A stretch of 64,000 nucleotides of DNA, taken from the NCBI GenBank assembly GCA_040275325.1, contig JBEOKA010000342.1:1-64000 (forward strand), read 5' to 3'. How positions within the stretch are numbered: the first letter of the stretch is position 1; every line of letters begins with the position of its first letter. The notes beneath the pieces are model-generated. The model saw only the letters and a program-made list of their open reading frames with translations. It had not been told where the DNA came from and searched no databases. This DNA is from Xiheimicrobium sp040275325 (GTDB taxonomy: Bacteria > Myxococcota > Myxococcia > Myxococcales > Myxococcaceae). Below, piece after piece: positions 53,567-63,219 of the stretch. The translations under genes and the position numbers were made by a program.

Positions 53567-54657
53567 AGGTGTTGATCGTCGGCGGCGGCGTCATGGGCAC
53601 GGCCATCGCGTGCGAGCTGGCGCAGTCGAAGCTCGACGTGACGGTGCTCGAGCGCTCGATTCCCGGAGCGGAGGCGTCGACGGCGGCCGCGGGCATGCTG
53701 GCTCCACAGCTCGAGGCGCAAGCCCCGGGCCCCATGCTCGAGCTCTCGATGCGCAGCCGCGGGCTCTACCCCTCGTGGGCGAAGACGCTGAGCGCCGAGA
53801 GCGGAGTCGACGTCGCCTACCTCGAGTCGGGCGCGCTGCAGCTCGGCTACACGGAAGCGCAGGCGCACGAGCTGGAGGCGACGGTGGCGTGGCAGCAGGC
53901 GGCAGGGCTTCGGGCCAGTTTGCGCACCGGGCAAGAAGTGCGCGCCCTCGAGCCCAACGCGTCGCAGGAGGTCGAGGCGGCCGCACACTTCCCCGATGAT
54001 CATCAGGTCGATCCGAAGAAGCTGATGCAGGCCCTGTCGCTCGCTGCGGCGAAGCGCGGCGTGACGTTCAAGACGGGCTACGTGCGCGGGCTTCTGCAGA
54101 CGAATGGAACGGTCGAAGGCGTCGATCTCGACGGGGAAGCCCTTCGAGCCGAGCTCACGATCATCGCCGCTGGCTCCTGGTCGTCCTTGATTCCGGGCGC
54201 AGCCATCGACCCACACCACCTGAAACCTGCGCGCGGCCAGATGGTCGAGCTGGTGCTGCGCCTGCCTCCGGTGAAGCACATTCTCAAGTCGGGGCTGGGC
54301 TACGTGGTACCGCGCGCCGATGGGCACGTGATCTGCGGCACGACGGTCGAGCTCGTCGGCTACGACAAGCGGGTGACGGCCGAAGGGCTCGCGACGGTGC
54401 TGGCCCAGGCCACCCGCGCCTGCCCGATGCTCAAAGACGCGACGGTCGAGCACTTCTGGGCGGGCCTTCGCCCGTGGACGGAAGATGCCCTGCCGATGCT
54501 GGGGCCGGGCAGTCAGCCGGGGCTGCTCATCGCCAGCGGCCACTACCGCAATGGCATTCTGCTCGCGCCCATCACCGCGAAGCTGGTCGGTCAGCTCGTT
54601 CGCGGAGAGCGCACCAGCGTCGATCTCTCGCCGTTCCGCCCCCAGCGGTTCTCCTGA
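53563..54657 (+). CDS. thiO: Glycine oxidase ThiO (thiamine pathway)
   Basis: 364 residues, typical size. DAO/GO family FAD enzyme: GGGVMGTAIACELA at the start, TAAAGMLAPQLEA, then the DHHLKPARGQM-type motif (HHLKPARGQM) and final FAD contact HYRNGILLAPI. It oxidises glycine to dehydroglycine (iminoacetate) for thiazole synthesis in thiamine biosynthesis, or acts on sarcosine. No thiS, thiG or thiE adjoins it. A small membrane peptide gene overlaps its start. Confidence 0.88.
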   Translation: MKVLIVGGGVMGTAIACELAQSKLDVTVLERSIPGAEASTAAAGMLAPQLEAQAPGPMLELSMRSRGLYPSWAKTLSAESGVDVAYLESGALQLGYTEAQAHELEATVAWQQAAGLRASLRTGQEVRALEPNASQEVEAAAHFPDDHQVDPKKLMQALSLAAAKRGVTFKTGYVRGLLQTNGTVEGVDLDGEALRAELTIIAAGSWSSLIPGAAIDPHHLKPARGQMVELVLRLPPVKHILKSGLGYVVPRADGHVICGTTVELVGYDKRVTAEGLATVLAQATRACPMLKDATVEHFWAGLRPWTEDALPMLGPGSQPGLLIASGHYRNGILLAPITAKLVGQLVRGERTSVDLSPFRPQRFS

Positions 54658-54722
54658 CCCCACCCTGATTCCCCTCGGGGCCTCGTCGTTGGGGTGGATT
54701 TCGGGGCCCGCTTTCGAGAGAT

Positions 54723-55892
54723 TTGCCCCCCGTGGAAGCCCTGCCCCCGCCGCCGGCCAGAATTCTCATCGTCGACGACGACGAGTCCGTACGTGACGTC
54801 ATCTCGGTCCTGCTCCGTGAAGAGGGGTACCACTGCGACACCGCCTCGGGCGCCGAGATGGCCCTCGACATGGCTGAGCGTGAAGACACGCCCCTCGTCA
54901 TCTCGGACATGAAGATGCCCGGCAAAGACGGGCTGTGGCTGCTCGAGCACTTTCGCGACAAGCACCCCGACACGTCGATCATCATGCTCACGGGGTACGG
55001 CGACACCGAGTCGGCCGTCGACTGCCTGCGCCGCGGCGCCGTCGACTACCTGCTCAAGCCACCCAAGCTCACCGATCTCATCCGCTCCATCGAGCGCGCG
55101 CTGGCCAAGCGCCGCATCGAGCTCGCCCGCAAGAAGTACCAGAAGAAGCTCGAGCGAAAGGTGCGCGACCGCACCACCGAGCTGCGCAAGGCGCTGAAGG
55201 ACATCAGCGTCACCTACGAGAACACGCTGATGGCGCTGGTCTCGGCCCTCGACGCCCGTGAGCACGAGACGAGCGATCACTCGATTCGCGTCGTCGAATA
55301 CACCGTGGCCATCGCGAACCAGCTCGGCATCAAGGGCGTCGAGCTCGAAGAGATCGGCCGCGGCGCGCTGCTCCACGACATCGGGAAGATCGGCGTGCCC
55401 GACGCCGTGCTGCTCAAGCCCGGCAAGCTCACGAACGACGAGTGGGTCGAGATGCGCAAGCACCCCGACATCGGCTTCAACATGATTCAGCCGATTCCCT
55501 TCCTCTCGGTGCCGGCCACCATCGTGCTCTCGCACCAGGAGCGCTGGGACGGTCAGGGCTACCCGCGCAAGCTGAAGCACCACGAGATTCACATCGGCGC
55601 GCGCATCTTCGCGGTGGCCGACACGCTCGACGCGATGACGAGCGATCGCCCGTACCGCAAGGGCACCACGTTCTCGAACGCCGTCGCCGAGATCACCCGG
55701 TGCGGTGGGTCGCAGTTCGATCCCGAAGTGGTGAAGGCCTTCAACTCGATCGGCGAGGTCGGCCTCATTCGCATCAAGGAAGACATGATGGCCCGGCGCA
55801 AAGCGCGCGAGGCCTCGCAGATGACGCCGTCGCACGGCCTGCCTGCGGTCTCCCCGATTCCTCCCGACTCCGACGATCCGACGAAGCACTGA
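54723..55892 (+). CDS. HD-GYP response regulator (RpfG-type)
   Basis: 389 residues from TTG 54723 (GTG at 54732 equally possible; GAGAG is about 11 bases before the latter). Receiver ~15-130 with LIVDDDES, VISDMKMPGKDG phospho-Asp and Lys in YLLKPPK. A coiled segment (KYQKKLERKVRDRTTE) leads to an HD-GYP domain: HETSDHS, LHDIGKIGVPD and the family signature region SHQERWDGQGYP (first His of the usual HHE is Ser). It should degrade cyclic di-GMP to pGpG or GMP when phosphorylated. Partner kinase not nearby. The last 50 residues are disordered. The next gene, moaA, starts 1 bp later. Confidence 0.92.
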   Translation: MPPVEALPPPPARILIVDDDESVRDVISVLLREEGYHCDTASGAEMALDMAEREDTPLVISDMKMPGKDGLWLLEHFRDKHPDTSIIMLTGYGDTESAVDCLRRGAVDYLLKPPKLTDLIRSIERALAKRRIELARKKYQKKLERKVRDRTTELRKALKDISVTYENTLMALVSALDAREHETSDHSIRVVEYTVAIANQLGIKGVELEEIGRGALLHDIGKIGVPDAVLLKPGKLTNDEWVEMRKHPDIGFNMIQPIPFLSVPATIVLSHQERWDGQGYPRKLKHHEIHIGARIFAVADTLDAMTSDRPYRKGTTFSNAVAEITRCGGSQFDPEVVKAFNSIGEVGLIRIKEDMMARRKAREASQMTPSHGLPAVSPIPPDSDDPTKH

Positions 55893-55893
55893 C

Positions 55894-56922
55894 GTGACGG
55901 GGCCGCGCGACACGCTGAATCGCCCACTGAAGAACCTGCGGCTGTCGGTCACCGATCGCTGCAACCTGCGCTGCGCGTACTGCATGCCCGAAGAGGAGTA
56001 CGCGTGGCTGGCCAGGCCCGACGTGCTCTCGTTCGAGGAGATCGACACGCTGGTCGATCGCTTCGCGGCGCTCGGCGTCGACACCTTGCGCGTCACCGGA
56101 GGCGAGCCGCTCGTTCGCAAAGATCTGCCCGTGCTGCTCGCGCTGCTGGCGAAGAAGCCCTGGCTGAAGGACTTCGCGCTGACGACGAACGGCGTGCTGC
56201 TCGGCGAGCAGGCGCGCTCGCTCAAGAACGCGGGGCTCCATCGGCTGACGGTCTCGCTCGACACGCTGCAGCCGGCCCGATTTCGCGCGCTCACCCGGCG
56301 CGATTCGCATGGCGCCGTCATGGCAGGCATCGCCGAGGCGGTGCGGGTCGCCTTCCCGCGCGGGCTCAAGCTCGACACCGTGGTGGTGCGTGGCGTGAAC
56401 GACGACGAGCTGGTGCCGCTGCTCGACTTCGCCGCCAGCGTGAACGCCGAGCTGCGCTTCATCGAGTACATGGACGTGGGTGGCGCGACGCGGTGGAAGC
56501 GCGACGACGTGGTGTCTCGAGCGCAAATGCTCGCCCAACTCTCGCGGGTGTTCGGCAGCATCGAGCCGCTGCCCGGCCGTGGCGCTGCGCCTGCCGAGCG
56601 CTTCAGCCTTCCCGATGGGCGCACGTTCGGAGTCATCGCGTCGACCACGCAGCCGTTCTGCCGGGCATGCGATCGTGCGCGGGTGACGGCCGATGGCACG
56701 TTCTTCACCTGTCTCTATGCGTCGGCGGGGCTCGATCTCAGAGCAGCACTGCGGCGCGGTGATGACGCGCAGGCGATCGAGAATGCGCTCCGCAGCACGT
56801 GGTCGGGGCGGAGCGATCGCGGCGCAGAGCAACGGCTGGCACTTCGCGTTCGTGGACCGCTCGCGTCGGCGGCCGAGCTCAAGGGCGCTCCGCACCTCGA
56901 GATGCACACGCGCGGAGGCTGA
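55894..56922 (+). CDS. moaA: GTP 3',8-cyclase MoaA
   Basis: 342 residues from GTG 55894. Radical SAM cluster CNLRCAYC (Cys23, Cys27, Cys30), TGGEPLVRKDL, FIEYMDVGG, the C-terminal second cluster CRACDRAR...CLY, and a terminal Gly-Gly as required in MoaA. With MoaC it converts GTP to cyclic pyranopterin monophosphate, the first step of molybdenum cofactor synthesis. moaC, moaD and moaE are not in the window. One base separates it from the HD-GYP gene, so they share a transcript by proximity. Confidence 0.95.
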   Translation: MTGPRDTLNRPLKNLRLSVTDRCNLRCAYCMPEEEYAWLARPDVLSFEEIDTLVDRFAALGVDTLRVTGGEPLVRKDLPVLLALLAKKPWLKDFALTTNGVLLGEQARSLKNAGLHRLTVSLDTLQPARFRALTRRDSHGAVMAGIAEAVRVAFPRGLKLDTVVVRGVNDDELVPLLDFAASVNAELRFIEYMDVGGATRWKRDDVVSRAQMLAQLSRVFGSIEPLPGRGAAPAERFSLPDGRTFGVIASTTQPFCRACDRARVTADGTFFTCLYASAGLDLRAALRRGDDAQAIENALRSTWSGRSDRGAEQRLALRVRGPLASAAELKGAPHLEMHTRGG

Positions 56923-56925
56923 CCG

Positions 56926-57372
56926 ATGCCGAAGTGGCTCAAGATTCTGCTGCTCGTGATGCTGGGCCTGGTGCTCACCTGCGGCCTCGGCATCGGCGGC
57001 GTCGCGTGGTGGTTCAACGCCAACAAGGATCGCCTGCGCGAAGACGGCAAGCGGATCATGGCGGAGGCGAAGACGTTCGGGAACACGACCGACGCCGATG
57101 GCTGCGTGACCGAGTCACTGCGCCGCCTCGACAACGCCGATGGCTTCGTTGCGCAGGCCGAGCAGAAGGTGTTCCTGCGCGCCTGCCTCGAGAACACGCT
57201 GGTCCGGCCCGACTTCTGTGAAGACGTGCCCAGCATGAGCGAGCTGATGAAGGCCGCGACCTGGAGCGTCGCCAACTGCAACGATCGCGGCGCGAAGGAT
57301 CCGCAGGCGTGCGGGCGGCTGATTCAGGCGGTGATGGAGTTCTGCTCGAAGGAGCGCGCGGCCCCGAAGTGA
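56926..57372 (+). CDS. Membrane-anchored small protein of unknown function
   Basis: 148 residues. N-terminal membrane helix ILLLVMLGLVLTCGLGIGGVAWWF, then a soluble ~110-residue part with six conserved-looking cysteines (CVTES, ACLENT, FCEDV, NCNDR, ACGRL, FCSKE), probably three disulfides if exported. It follows moaA by 3 bp. No family recognised. Confidence 0.62.
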   Translation: MPKWLKILLLVMLGLVLTCGLGIGGVAWWFNANKDRLREDGKRIMAEAKTFGNTTDADGCVTESLRRLDNADGFVAQAEQKVFLRACLENTLVRPDFCEDVPSMSELMKAATWSVANCNDRGAKDPQACGRLIQAVMEFCSKERAAPK

Positions 57373-57381
57373 ACGAGCAGC

Positions 57382-58770
57382 TCAGGGAAGCACGAGCACG
57401 GCGCGCATCGACTTCCCAGCGACGGTGTGACCGATCGACAACACCTGCTCGAGCGTGAGCCCGTCTGTCTTCACGAAGACCTTGTGCCGCTCGTCGGGCC
57501 CGACGGCGAAGCTCGAGGTCTCGAGCGGCCACGTCTCGGCGTCGACCACCAGGCCCTTCTCCGTCAGCGTCGCGAAGGCACACTGCTCGCACGCCGAGGC
57601 CGCGACGAGCTCGAAGTCGAGGGCGCGCCGCTCGGTGAACACGAATTGCCACGCGGGAGGAACGAACGGCGGCGGCTCGGTGCGCTTCTGCCCGACGATC
57701 GAGACCATCGTCGTGCCGGCCTTCTGCAGCTGCCCGAGGAACTCGAGCACCGCGGCGGACTTCAACCCTGGCTCGAGGCCCAGCCACACCCGGCCTACGC
57801 CGATGGTGGTCTTCAGCTGCTCGAAGGTCAGGGGCTGCCCATCGTCCCCGCGCAGCGCACGGCCCAGCGTGACGAGGCGGTAGGCCTTCTCGTCGAGCGG
57901 GGTGGCATCGAGCTGCATCAACTCCGGCGCTACGCCTGGTGACGTCGCGAGCTCGAGCACCGTCGCCGAGGGCTTCGCCAGCGCACGCAGCCCGCCGAGG
58001 CCCGAGAGCGGCACCAGCACGCCGAACACCACCGCCGCGGCGGCACGACGATCGGCGCGAAGACTCACCACGCCCGCGATCACCACGACGAGCGCCGCCA
58101 GGAGCGGCCAGAGGCTCGACTTCGCGCTCGACGCGAGTTCCTCGAACCCGGCCGCCACGAGGGTCAACCGATCCATCGGCGAGGCGTGCGCGAGGGCCCA
58201 GTAGAAGTCGCGCTCAGCGCCCGCGTTCTGGGCCGAGAAGAACTGCCAGACACCGAGGGCCACCAACCCGACTCCCGCGATCGAGAGCGCGAGCTTGCGT
58301 GAGGCTGCGGCTCCCACGACGAGCGAGAGCCCCTGCATGAGCAGCACCCCGGCGATCAGCGAGCTCGCGACGAGCACGAGCGACGCGACCTCTCCGAGGG
58401 CCCCGCGCATGATGATCGCCTGGTCAGCTGGCGCGGCGTACTGAACCGCCTCGAACGAGCTGTTGGCGCCGTTCACGTACGAGAAGGCGGCGACGCCCAT
58501 CACCAGCACGGTTGCGGCCAGCGCGGCGCCCGTCACCACCGGCACACCACGCGGCGCGAGGAAGGCGCCCACCGACGAGATCAGCGTGGTGACCATCGCG
58601 AGAAGGACAATCGGGTACATGCCCCACCCGCCTTCGTTCCACACCGAAGCCAGGTCCTCAGCGCCCCGCGCGGTCACCAGCAGCAGCACGAGGCCGACTG
58701 GCAGCCCACCGAGGGCGACGGCGGCGGCGAGAATCGACCATGCAACCGATGGCTTCTCGTCGTCCGTCAT
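57382..58770 (-). CDS. Multi-span membrane protein, weakly MotA/ExbB-like with ExbD-like tail
   Basis: 462 residues. About seven or eight helices in the first 290 residues; the segment EGGWGMYPIVLLAMVTT resembles the first part of MotA/TolQ/ExbB proteins, and the C-terminal ~110 residues resemble an ExbD/TolR-like periplasmic domain (VLEFLGQLQKAGTTMVSIVG ... EQVLSIGHTVAGKSMRAVL). No Asp sits in the expected TolR membrane helix. If real this would be a fused or degenerate proton-driven energiser; the similarity is weak. It is the last gene of a three-gene operon (DsbA-like, pyrF, this). Confidence 0.5.
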   Translation of the reverse strand: MTDDEKPSVAWSILAAAVALGGLPVGLVLLLVTARGAEDLASVWNEGGWGMYPIVLLAMVTTLISSVGAFLAPRGVPVVTGAALAATVLVMGVAAFSYVNGANSSFEAVQYAAPADQAIIMRGALGEVASLVLVASSLIAGVLLMQGLSLVVGAAASRKLALSIAGVGLVALGVWQFFSAQNAGAERDFYWALAHASPMDRLTLVAAGFEELASSAKSSLWPLLAALVVVIAGVVSLRADRRAAAAVVFGVLVPLSGLGGLRALAKPSATVLELATSPGVAPELMQLDATPLDEKAYRLVTLGRALRGDDGQPLTFEQLKTTIGVGRVWLGLEPGLKSAAVLEFLGQLQKAGTTMVSIVGQKRTEPPPFVPPAWQFVFTERRALDFELVAASACEQCAFATLTEKGLVVDAETWPLETSSFAVGPDERHKVFVKTDGLTLEQVLSIGHTVAGKSMRAVLVLP

Positions 58771-58783
58771 GCGGCTTTGGAGT

Positions 58784-59509
58784 CTACGATGACAGCGCCG
58801 ACCCGACCTCGTCGTGCAGCGCCTTCGCCGCGGCCGCGCGATCCTTCGCCTGGGTGATCGGCCGCCCGACGACCAGCAACGTCGCTCCAGCCGCGATCGC
58901 GCTCGCCGGCGTCTCGACCCGCGCCTGATCGTTGCTCGCCACGCCCTTCGGCCGAATTCCCGGCGTACACAGCACGAGCGACGGGCCCACCACGCGCCGC
59001 ACCTCGCTCACCTCACGCGCAGAACAGACGAGCCCACCGGCTCCTGCTTTTGCAGCCAGCGCCGCCAGCCGCTCGACCTGCAGCAACGCGGGATCTTCGA
59101 CGCCCACCGACTGCAGCGTTGGATCATCCATCGACGTCAGCACCGTCACCGCCAGAATCACGGGAGGCGCGACGCCAGCCGCAGCAGCGCCTGCCTTCGA
59201 GCCTTCGACGGCGCCGCGCACCATGTGCTCGCCACCGCCTGCATGTACCGTCAGGTACGCCACTCCGAGGGAGCCGGCCGCCTTCGCCGCCAGCTCGACC
59301 GTGTTGGGAATGTCGTGGAGCTTCAGATCGAGAAAGACGCGCGCGCCCTTCGACGTGAACGCCTTCACCGCCTGCGGGCCGTGCTCGACGAAGAGCGACA
59401 GCCCGACCTTCACGACGCCGACGTGCGTCTTGACCTCGTCGTACAGCGCGATCGCGTCAGCGAGCGGAAGATCCGCAGCCAGCGCGATCGCGTCTCTCGG
59501 CGTCGTCAT
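58784..59509 (-). CDS. pyrF: Orotidine-5'-phosphate decarboxylase
   Basis: 241 residues. OMPDC core motif DLKLHDIPNT with catalytic Asp61, Lys63, Asp66, then TVHAGGG and PGIRPKG...VVGRPI for phosphate binding. It makes UMP from OMP in pyrimidine synthesis. It lies 12 bp after the DsbA-like gene and 13 bp before the membrane-protein gene; no other pyr genes nearby. Confidence 0.95.
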   Translation of the reverse strand: MTTPRDAIALAADLPLADAIALYDEVKTHVGVVKVGLSLFVEHGPQAVKAFTSKGARVFLDLKLHDIPNTVELAAKAAGSLGVAYLTVHAGGGEHMVRGAVEGSKAGAAAAGVAPPVILAVTVLTSMDDPTLQSVGVEDPALLQVERLAALAAKAGAGGLVCSAREVSEVRRVVGPSLVLCTPGIRPKGVASNDQARVETPASAIAAGATLLVVGRPITQAKDRAAAAKALHDEVGSALSS

Positions 59510-59521
59510 CGACGAGCCCGA

Positions 59522-60577
59522 TTACTTCGCGAGCTCGGAGTCGATGATCTCCTTGAACTTCTCGTACGGCTGGGCGCCCGAGATGGCGATGCCGTTGATG
59601 AAGAACGCCGGCGTGCCGTTGACGCCCACCGCGCGGCCAGCCGCCATGTCAGCGTCGACCTTCGCCTTCATCTTGCCGCCGTCGAGGCAGTCGTTGAACT
59701 TCGCCGTGTCGAGGCCGAGCGTCTTGGCGTGCGTCTTCAGATCGTTCACGTCGATGGCGCCCTGGTTCGCGAAGAGGGTCTTGTGGAACTCCCAGAACTT
59801 GCCCTGCTCTTCGGCGCACGCCGCACCTTCGGCCGCCTTGAAGGCCTTCTCGTGGAAGTCGAGCGGGAAGTGGCGGAACACGACCTTCACCTTGTCGGAG
59901 TAGTTCTTCATCACCTCGTCGACGCTGGGCTCGGCCTTGCTGCAGAACGGGCACTGGAAGTCGGAGAACTCGACGATCGTGACCTTCGCCTCGTTCGCGC
60001 CCTTCGCCGGGCCCTTGGCCTCGACCGTGACGCGGGGCTCAGACAGCAGCACCTGTACCTGCGCCTTGGCGCGCAGATCGCCGAACAGCTTCATCGCGAC
60101 CTGGCGCTTCTGCTCCTGCTGCAGGAAGCCGATGATCTGCGGACGCATCGACTCGATCGTCGAGCCCGGCGGCATCTGCGACTTGTTCTCTTCGAAGACC
60201 TTGTTGATCTCGGCCTCGGGCGGAGGCGGCAGCTTCTCGTCGATGTTCGCCTTGAGGAACTGCTCCTCGGTCTTGCCCTCTTTGCCGGCCGCTTCCTTCA
60301 CGAGCGTCTGAACGATCAGCTGCTCGAGGCCCTGCTTGCGCGTCTCGAACTTCTGCTTGTCGAGCTCCTTGATCTTGCTGCCGACGACGTCGTCGACGTC
60401 CTTCAGCTTGATGTCCTTGCCGTTGAGCTTCGCCAGAACCGTGTCGGGGCTCTCGGCCGTGACGAGCTGCACCTGCGCAGCGGGCGGAGTCTTGGTGCCA
60501 CTGTTTTCGTTTTTGCAGCCGACGAGCGCACCAGCGATCGACACCGCGAAGAAGGCACTGCGCAGAGGGTTGGTCAT
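59522..60577 (-). CDS. DsbA-type thiol-disulfide lipoprotein with SurA-like N-terminus
   Basis: 351 residues from ATG 60577. Lipobox LVGC (SIAGALVGC). Residues ~40-170 resemble a SurA-type chaperone N-domain (DTVLAKLNGKDI, LEQLIVQTLVKEAAGK). The C-terminal ~190 residues are a DsbA-like thioredoxin fold, active site CPFC (EFSDFQCPFC) and cis-Pro loop NGTPAFFINGIAISG. It should act in the periplasm, anchored to a membrane, to form or shuffle disulfides of exported proteins while binding them. This chaperone-oxidase fusion occurs in several Myxococcota and relatives. First gene of an operon with pyrF. Confidence 0.88.
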   Translation of the reverse strand: MTNPLRSAFFAVSIAGALVGCKNENSGTKTPPAAQVQLVTAESPDTVLAKLNGKDIKLKDVDDVVGSKIKELDKQKFETRKQGLEQLIVQTLVKEAAGKEGKTEEQFLKANIDEKLPPPPEAEINKVFEENKSQMPPGSTIESMRPQIIGFLQQEQKRQVAMKLFGDLRAKAQVQVLLSEPRVTVEAKGPAKGANEAKVTIVEFSDFQCPFCSKAEPSVDEVMKNYSDKVKVVFRHFPLDFHEKAFKAAEGAACAEEQGKFWEFHKTLFANQGAIDVNDLKTHAKTLGLDTAKFNDCLDGGKMKAKVDADMAAGRAVGVNGTPAFFINGIAISGAQPYEKFKEIIDSELAK

Positions 60578-60634
60578 GGAGCGGCGCTTAGGCCACCCCC
60601 TCCCCCTTCGCAACCAGCGTGACCGCCCGCACGT

Positions 60635-62755
60635 TCAGTCTTCCTGGTGATCGTGCCCCGCTCCACCCCACGGTCCCGGCCAGGGCATGTGCGGCGGCGC
60701 GATGCGGGGCACGGGAAGCTCGAAGAAGCGGCTGCGGGTCAGCGCCCAGGGCGGGTCGCAGTTCTCACAGAGGCCCGCGCCACCCGGCTGGGGGTCGGTC
60801 ATGATCACCAGCGCGTCTGGCTTCACCTCGAACAAGACGGGCGCGCCACCATCGGGCACCTCACACGTCCACAGCGGCTGCACGGTGCCCGACTGAAAGC
60901 GCGAGAGCGGAAACGCCTCGAGCAGCGCCGTTCCTCCTGCCTCCGAGAGCCGCAGCGCGACGGGAGCCCCATTCCACGAAGCGCCCCGCAGCCCGCTCCG
61001 TGAAGACGCCATGGAGCCCGAGCCGAAGCGCACGGTGCCGCCGTCGGTGCCGGGCTGGCGAAGCTCGACGTCGACGCCTTTGGGTCCCGCCACCACCCAC
61101 TCGTCGGCGATGAGGCCCTCTCCGAATGGAATGCCGAAGGTGTCGAGCACGACTCCGCGCGCGGCGTCGTAGATCGCTTGACCAGCCTCGACGGTGATGA
61201 GGCCGCGGCCGACGGCGATCTCTCCGCCAGGCATCTTGGGTACGAAGTGGCGCCACCGACGCACGCCCGCCGGCGAGTAGCTCATGATCACGGTGCCGGC
61301 CGCGTTGGGATCGGGCAGCGCTGGCGACACGTTCGCGCTGGGCGTGAAGGCGAAGAAGAGGTTCCCCTGCGGATCCGCCGCGACGCCGTACGAGTGCGGG
61401 TGATTGCAGGTGAGGAAGATCGGATCGTCGATGAGCCGCGCGACGACCCGCTGCCCGGCGTCGTCGAGCACCACGAACGAGAAGCGCCGGCAGTTGGTCT
61501 CTCGCATCGCCTCGATGCGCCGCGATTCGTAGAGCACGCCGAAGCGGGTCGGCCCCAGCACTACCAATCGCGCGAGGAACGTCTCCCAGTCGGGCAACGC
61601 GAGTGACGGCAGATCGATCAGCACCCGCGAGTACACCCAGGCAGGCAGGCCCGTCGTCGCGCTGACGGCGGTGACGGCCTGCGCGGGAGTGTCGGCGCAC
61701 ACCACGAGATCGTTCCAGGCGACGCAGCGGCGCGAAGCCGACGGCAACCGGCGGCCCGTGGGCGCCTGAACCATCGGGGCGGTACCGAAATAGCTCGAGA
61801 GCACCACGCCACCGTCGACGCCGACGAAGACGTCAGTCCACTGATCGCCCACGCCACCGTCTTCGAGCGGCCCGCCCACTTCCCACGTCGCGCGGAGCGG
61901 CCTCGCCTCGGGGACCACGCAGACATCACCCTGACATCGGCCTTCGCCGCGACAGGGGCTGGCGACGGCGCAGAGAAACCCGTCAGGAGGATCGCGCTCG
62001 ACGCACTGGCCGTTCACGCAGATCTCGACCGAGGTGCACGAGGTGGCGCTCAAGTTGCCGCAGCGCTGACCGTCGACGACGGGCACGGCGCCACAGCCGC
62101 CATCTCGAGAGCACACGCCGGTGAGGCACGGCGAGGGGTTCGGGCAGAAGCGCGGCAAGGTCACGCAGCCGCGCACGGTCTCGCAGACGTCGACGGTGCA
62201 CGGGTCAGCGTCGTCACACTGCACGGGCTGACCGACACATTCACCGTTTAGGCACCGCCCGTCAGAGAGGCACCGATCGGCCAGGCCGCACGAGACTCCG
62301 TTGGGCCGCGGCTCGAACACGCACTGACTCGTCTGACGATCGAAGCGCAGCGACGAACACTCGCTGGCCTGACCGCAGTCGGGCGGCTCACGGAAGGTGA
62401 CGGCCAACGGCACCTCGAGCACGGTCTGCCCGTCGAGCACGAGCCGCAGAAGGCCGTCCCTCGCGCCGGCGTCATCGGAGCTCGCGATCACCTCGATCGG
62501 GTTGTCTCCGGGAGAGAGGGTGGCTGTCGCCGGCGCCGAGAAGGCCGTGCCCTCGACGACGAGCTCGACCGTCGCCGAACCGCGCGAGTCGTTGATGATG
62601 GAGAGCGGCGCAGTGACGGTGGTCTTCGTCCACGGGGTGCCGAGGTGCACCTGGGGTGGCTCGGCGCGCAGCTTCAACTCGATAGGCGTGACGCTGGGCG
62701 GGCGGCAGGTGCACCCACTCCACAGAGCGATGACGAAGAGCCACGCGCGAAACAC
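60635..62755 (-). CDS. Large cysteine-rich lipoprotein of unknown role
   Basis: 706 residues from GTG 62755. Signal ends in a lipobox-like SGC (Cys15). Residues ~25-125 look Ig-like. ~125-280 is dense in Cys (CGLADRC, CVGQPVQCDDADPC, CSRDGGC and others), like EGF- or disulfide-knot modules seen in Myxococcota surface proteins. The rest has propeller-like strands (GGVVLSSYFG, GNLFFAFTPSANV) with several WVYSRV, WVVAGPKG segments. Predicted outer-membrane or surface lipoprotein. No catalytic motif recognised. Confidence 0.7.
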   Translation of the reverse strand: MFRAWLFVIALWSGCTCRPPSVTPIELKLRAEPPQVHLGTPWTKTTVTAPLSIINDSRGSATVELVVEGTAFSAPATATLSPGDNPIEVIASSDDAGARDGLLRLVLDGQTVLEVPLAVTFREPPDCGQASECSSLRFDRQTSQCVFEPRPNGVSCGLADRCLSDGRCLNGECVGQPVQCDDADPCTVDVCETVRGCVTLPRFCPNPSPCLTGVCSRDGGCGAVPVVDGQRCGNLSATSCTSVEICVNGQCVERDPPDGFLCAVASPCRGEGRCQGDVCVVPEARPLRATWEVGGPLEDGGVGDQWTDVFVGVDGGVVLSSYFGTAPMVQAPTGRRLPSASRRCVAWNDLVVCADTPAQAVTAVSATTGLPAWVYSRVLIDLPSLALPDWETFLARLVVLGPTRFGVLYESRRIEAMRETNCRRFSFVVLDDAGQRVVARLIDDPIFLTCNHPHSYGVAADPQGNLFFAFTPSANVSPALPDPNAAGTVIMSYSPAGVRRWRHFVPKMPGGEIAVGRGLITVEAGQAIYDAARGVVLDTFGIPFGEGLIADEWVVAGPKGVDVELRQPGTDGGTVRFGSGSMASSRSGLRGASWNGAPVALRLSEAGGTALLEAFPLSRFQSGTVQPLWTCEVPDGGAPVLFEVKPDALVIMTDPQPGGAGLCENCDPPWALTRSRFFELPVPRIAPPHMPWPGPWGGAGHDHQED

Positions 62756-62802
62756 GCCGCGGAAGAGAGCACAGGGAACAGAGCCGCACTACCCGCCCTG
62801 AA

Positions 62803-63189
62803 CTACGGGCCGAGCAGTCGCTGACGCAGCTTCACGCCGGCCACGTGCAGGAACGCCTCGCGGAGCAGCTTGTCGACCACCGCCCAGTCGGGCTTCTCGT
62901 CGAGCACCACGCCAACCCACCCCGCGCTGCCGACGTATGGCGGCCTGAAGAACCTCGCCGCGTCGAGCTCGATCAGATCCTGCTGAACGCCCGGAGGTTG
63001 CGGCAGCCAGACCGACAGGTGCTCCGCGCCGTGGTGGTGATCATCGAGCGAGGCGAAGCACTTTCCCTTGCCGGCGAACCAGTTCGGCTCGCCATGCGAC
63101 AGCCGCTCGACCGCGTCGGGAAACGAAAGACACCGCTGGCGCAGCTTCTCGACGATCGCTTCGGCCTTCTTGCTTCGGGCTGGCTTCAT
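62803..63189 (-). CDS. MmcQ/YjbR family protein
   Basis: 128 residues. YjbR double-wing fold: LSFPDAVERLSHGEPNWFAGKGKCFASL at the start (quoted parts: FPDAVERLSHGEPNWF), a QQDLIELDAARFFRPPYVG middle and WVGVVLDEKPDWAVVDKLLREAF at the end. Family binds DNA or acts in unclear roles; function not settled. It sits between a lipoprotein gene and lpxC. Confidence 0.86.
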   Translation of the reverse strand: MKPARSKKAEAIVEKLRQRCLSFPDAVERLSHGEPNWFAGKGKCFASLDDHHHGAEHLSVWLPQPPGVQQDLIELDAARFFRPPYVGSAGWVGVVLDEKPDWAVVDKLLREAFLHVAGVKLRQRLLGP

Positions 63190-63219
63190 CGCGCTCCACC
63201 GTCAGCGAAGCGCAGCGAC

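Noticed and set aside
54658..54722. Terminator between thiO and the HD-GYP gene
   Set aside because: CCCCACC and GGGGTGG can pair around an inner CCCCTCGGGG, but there is no U-tract, so evidence is too weak.
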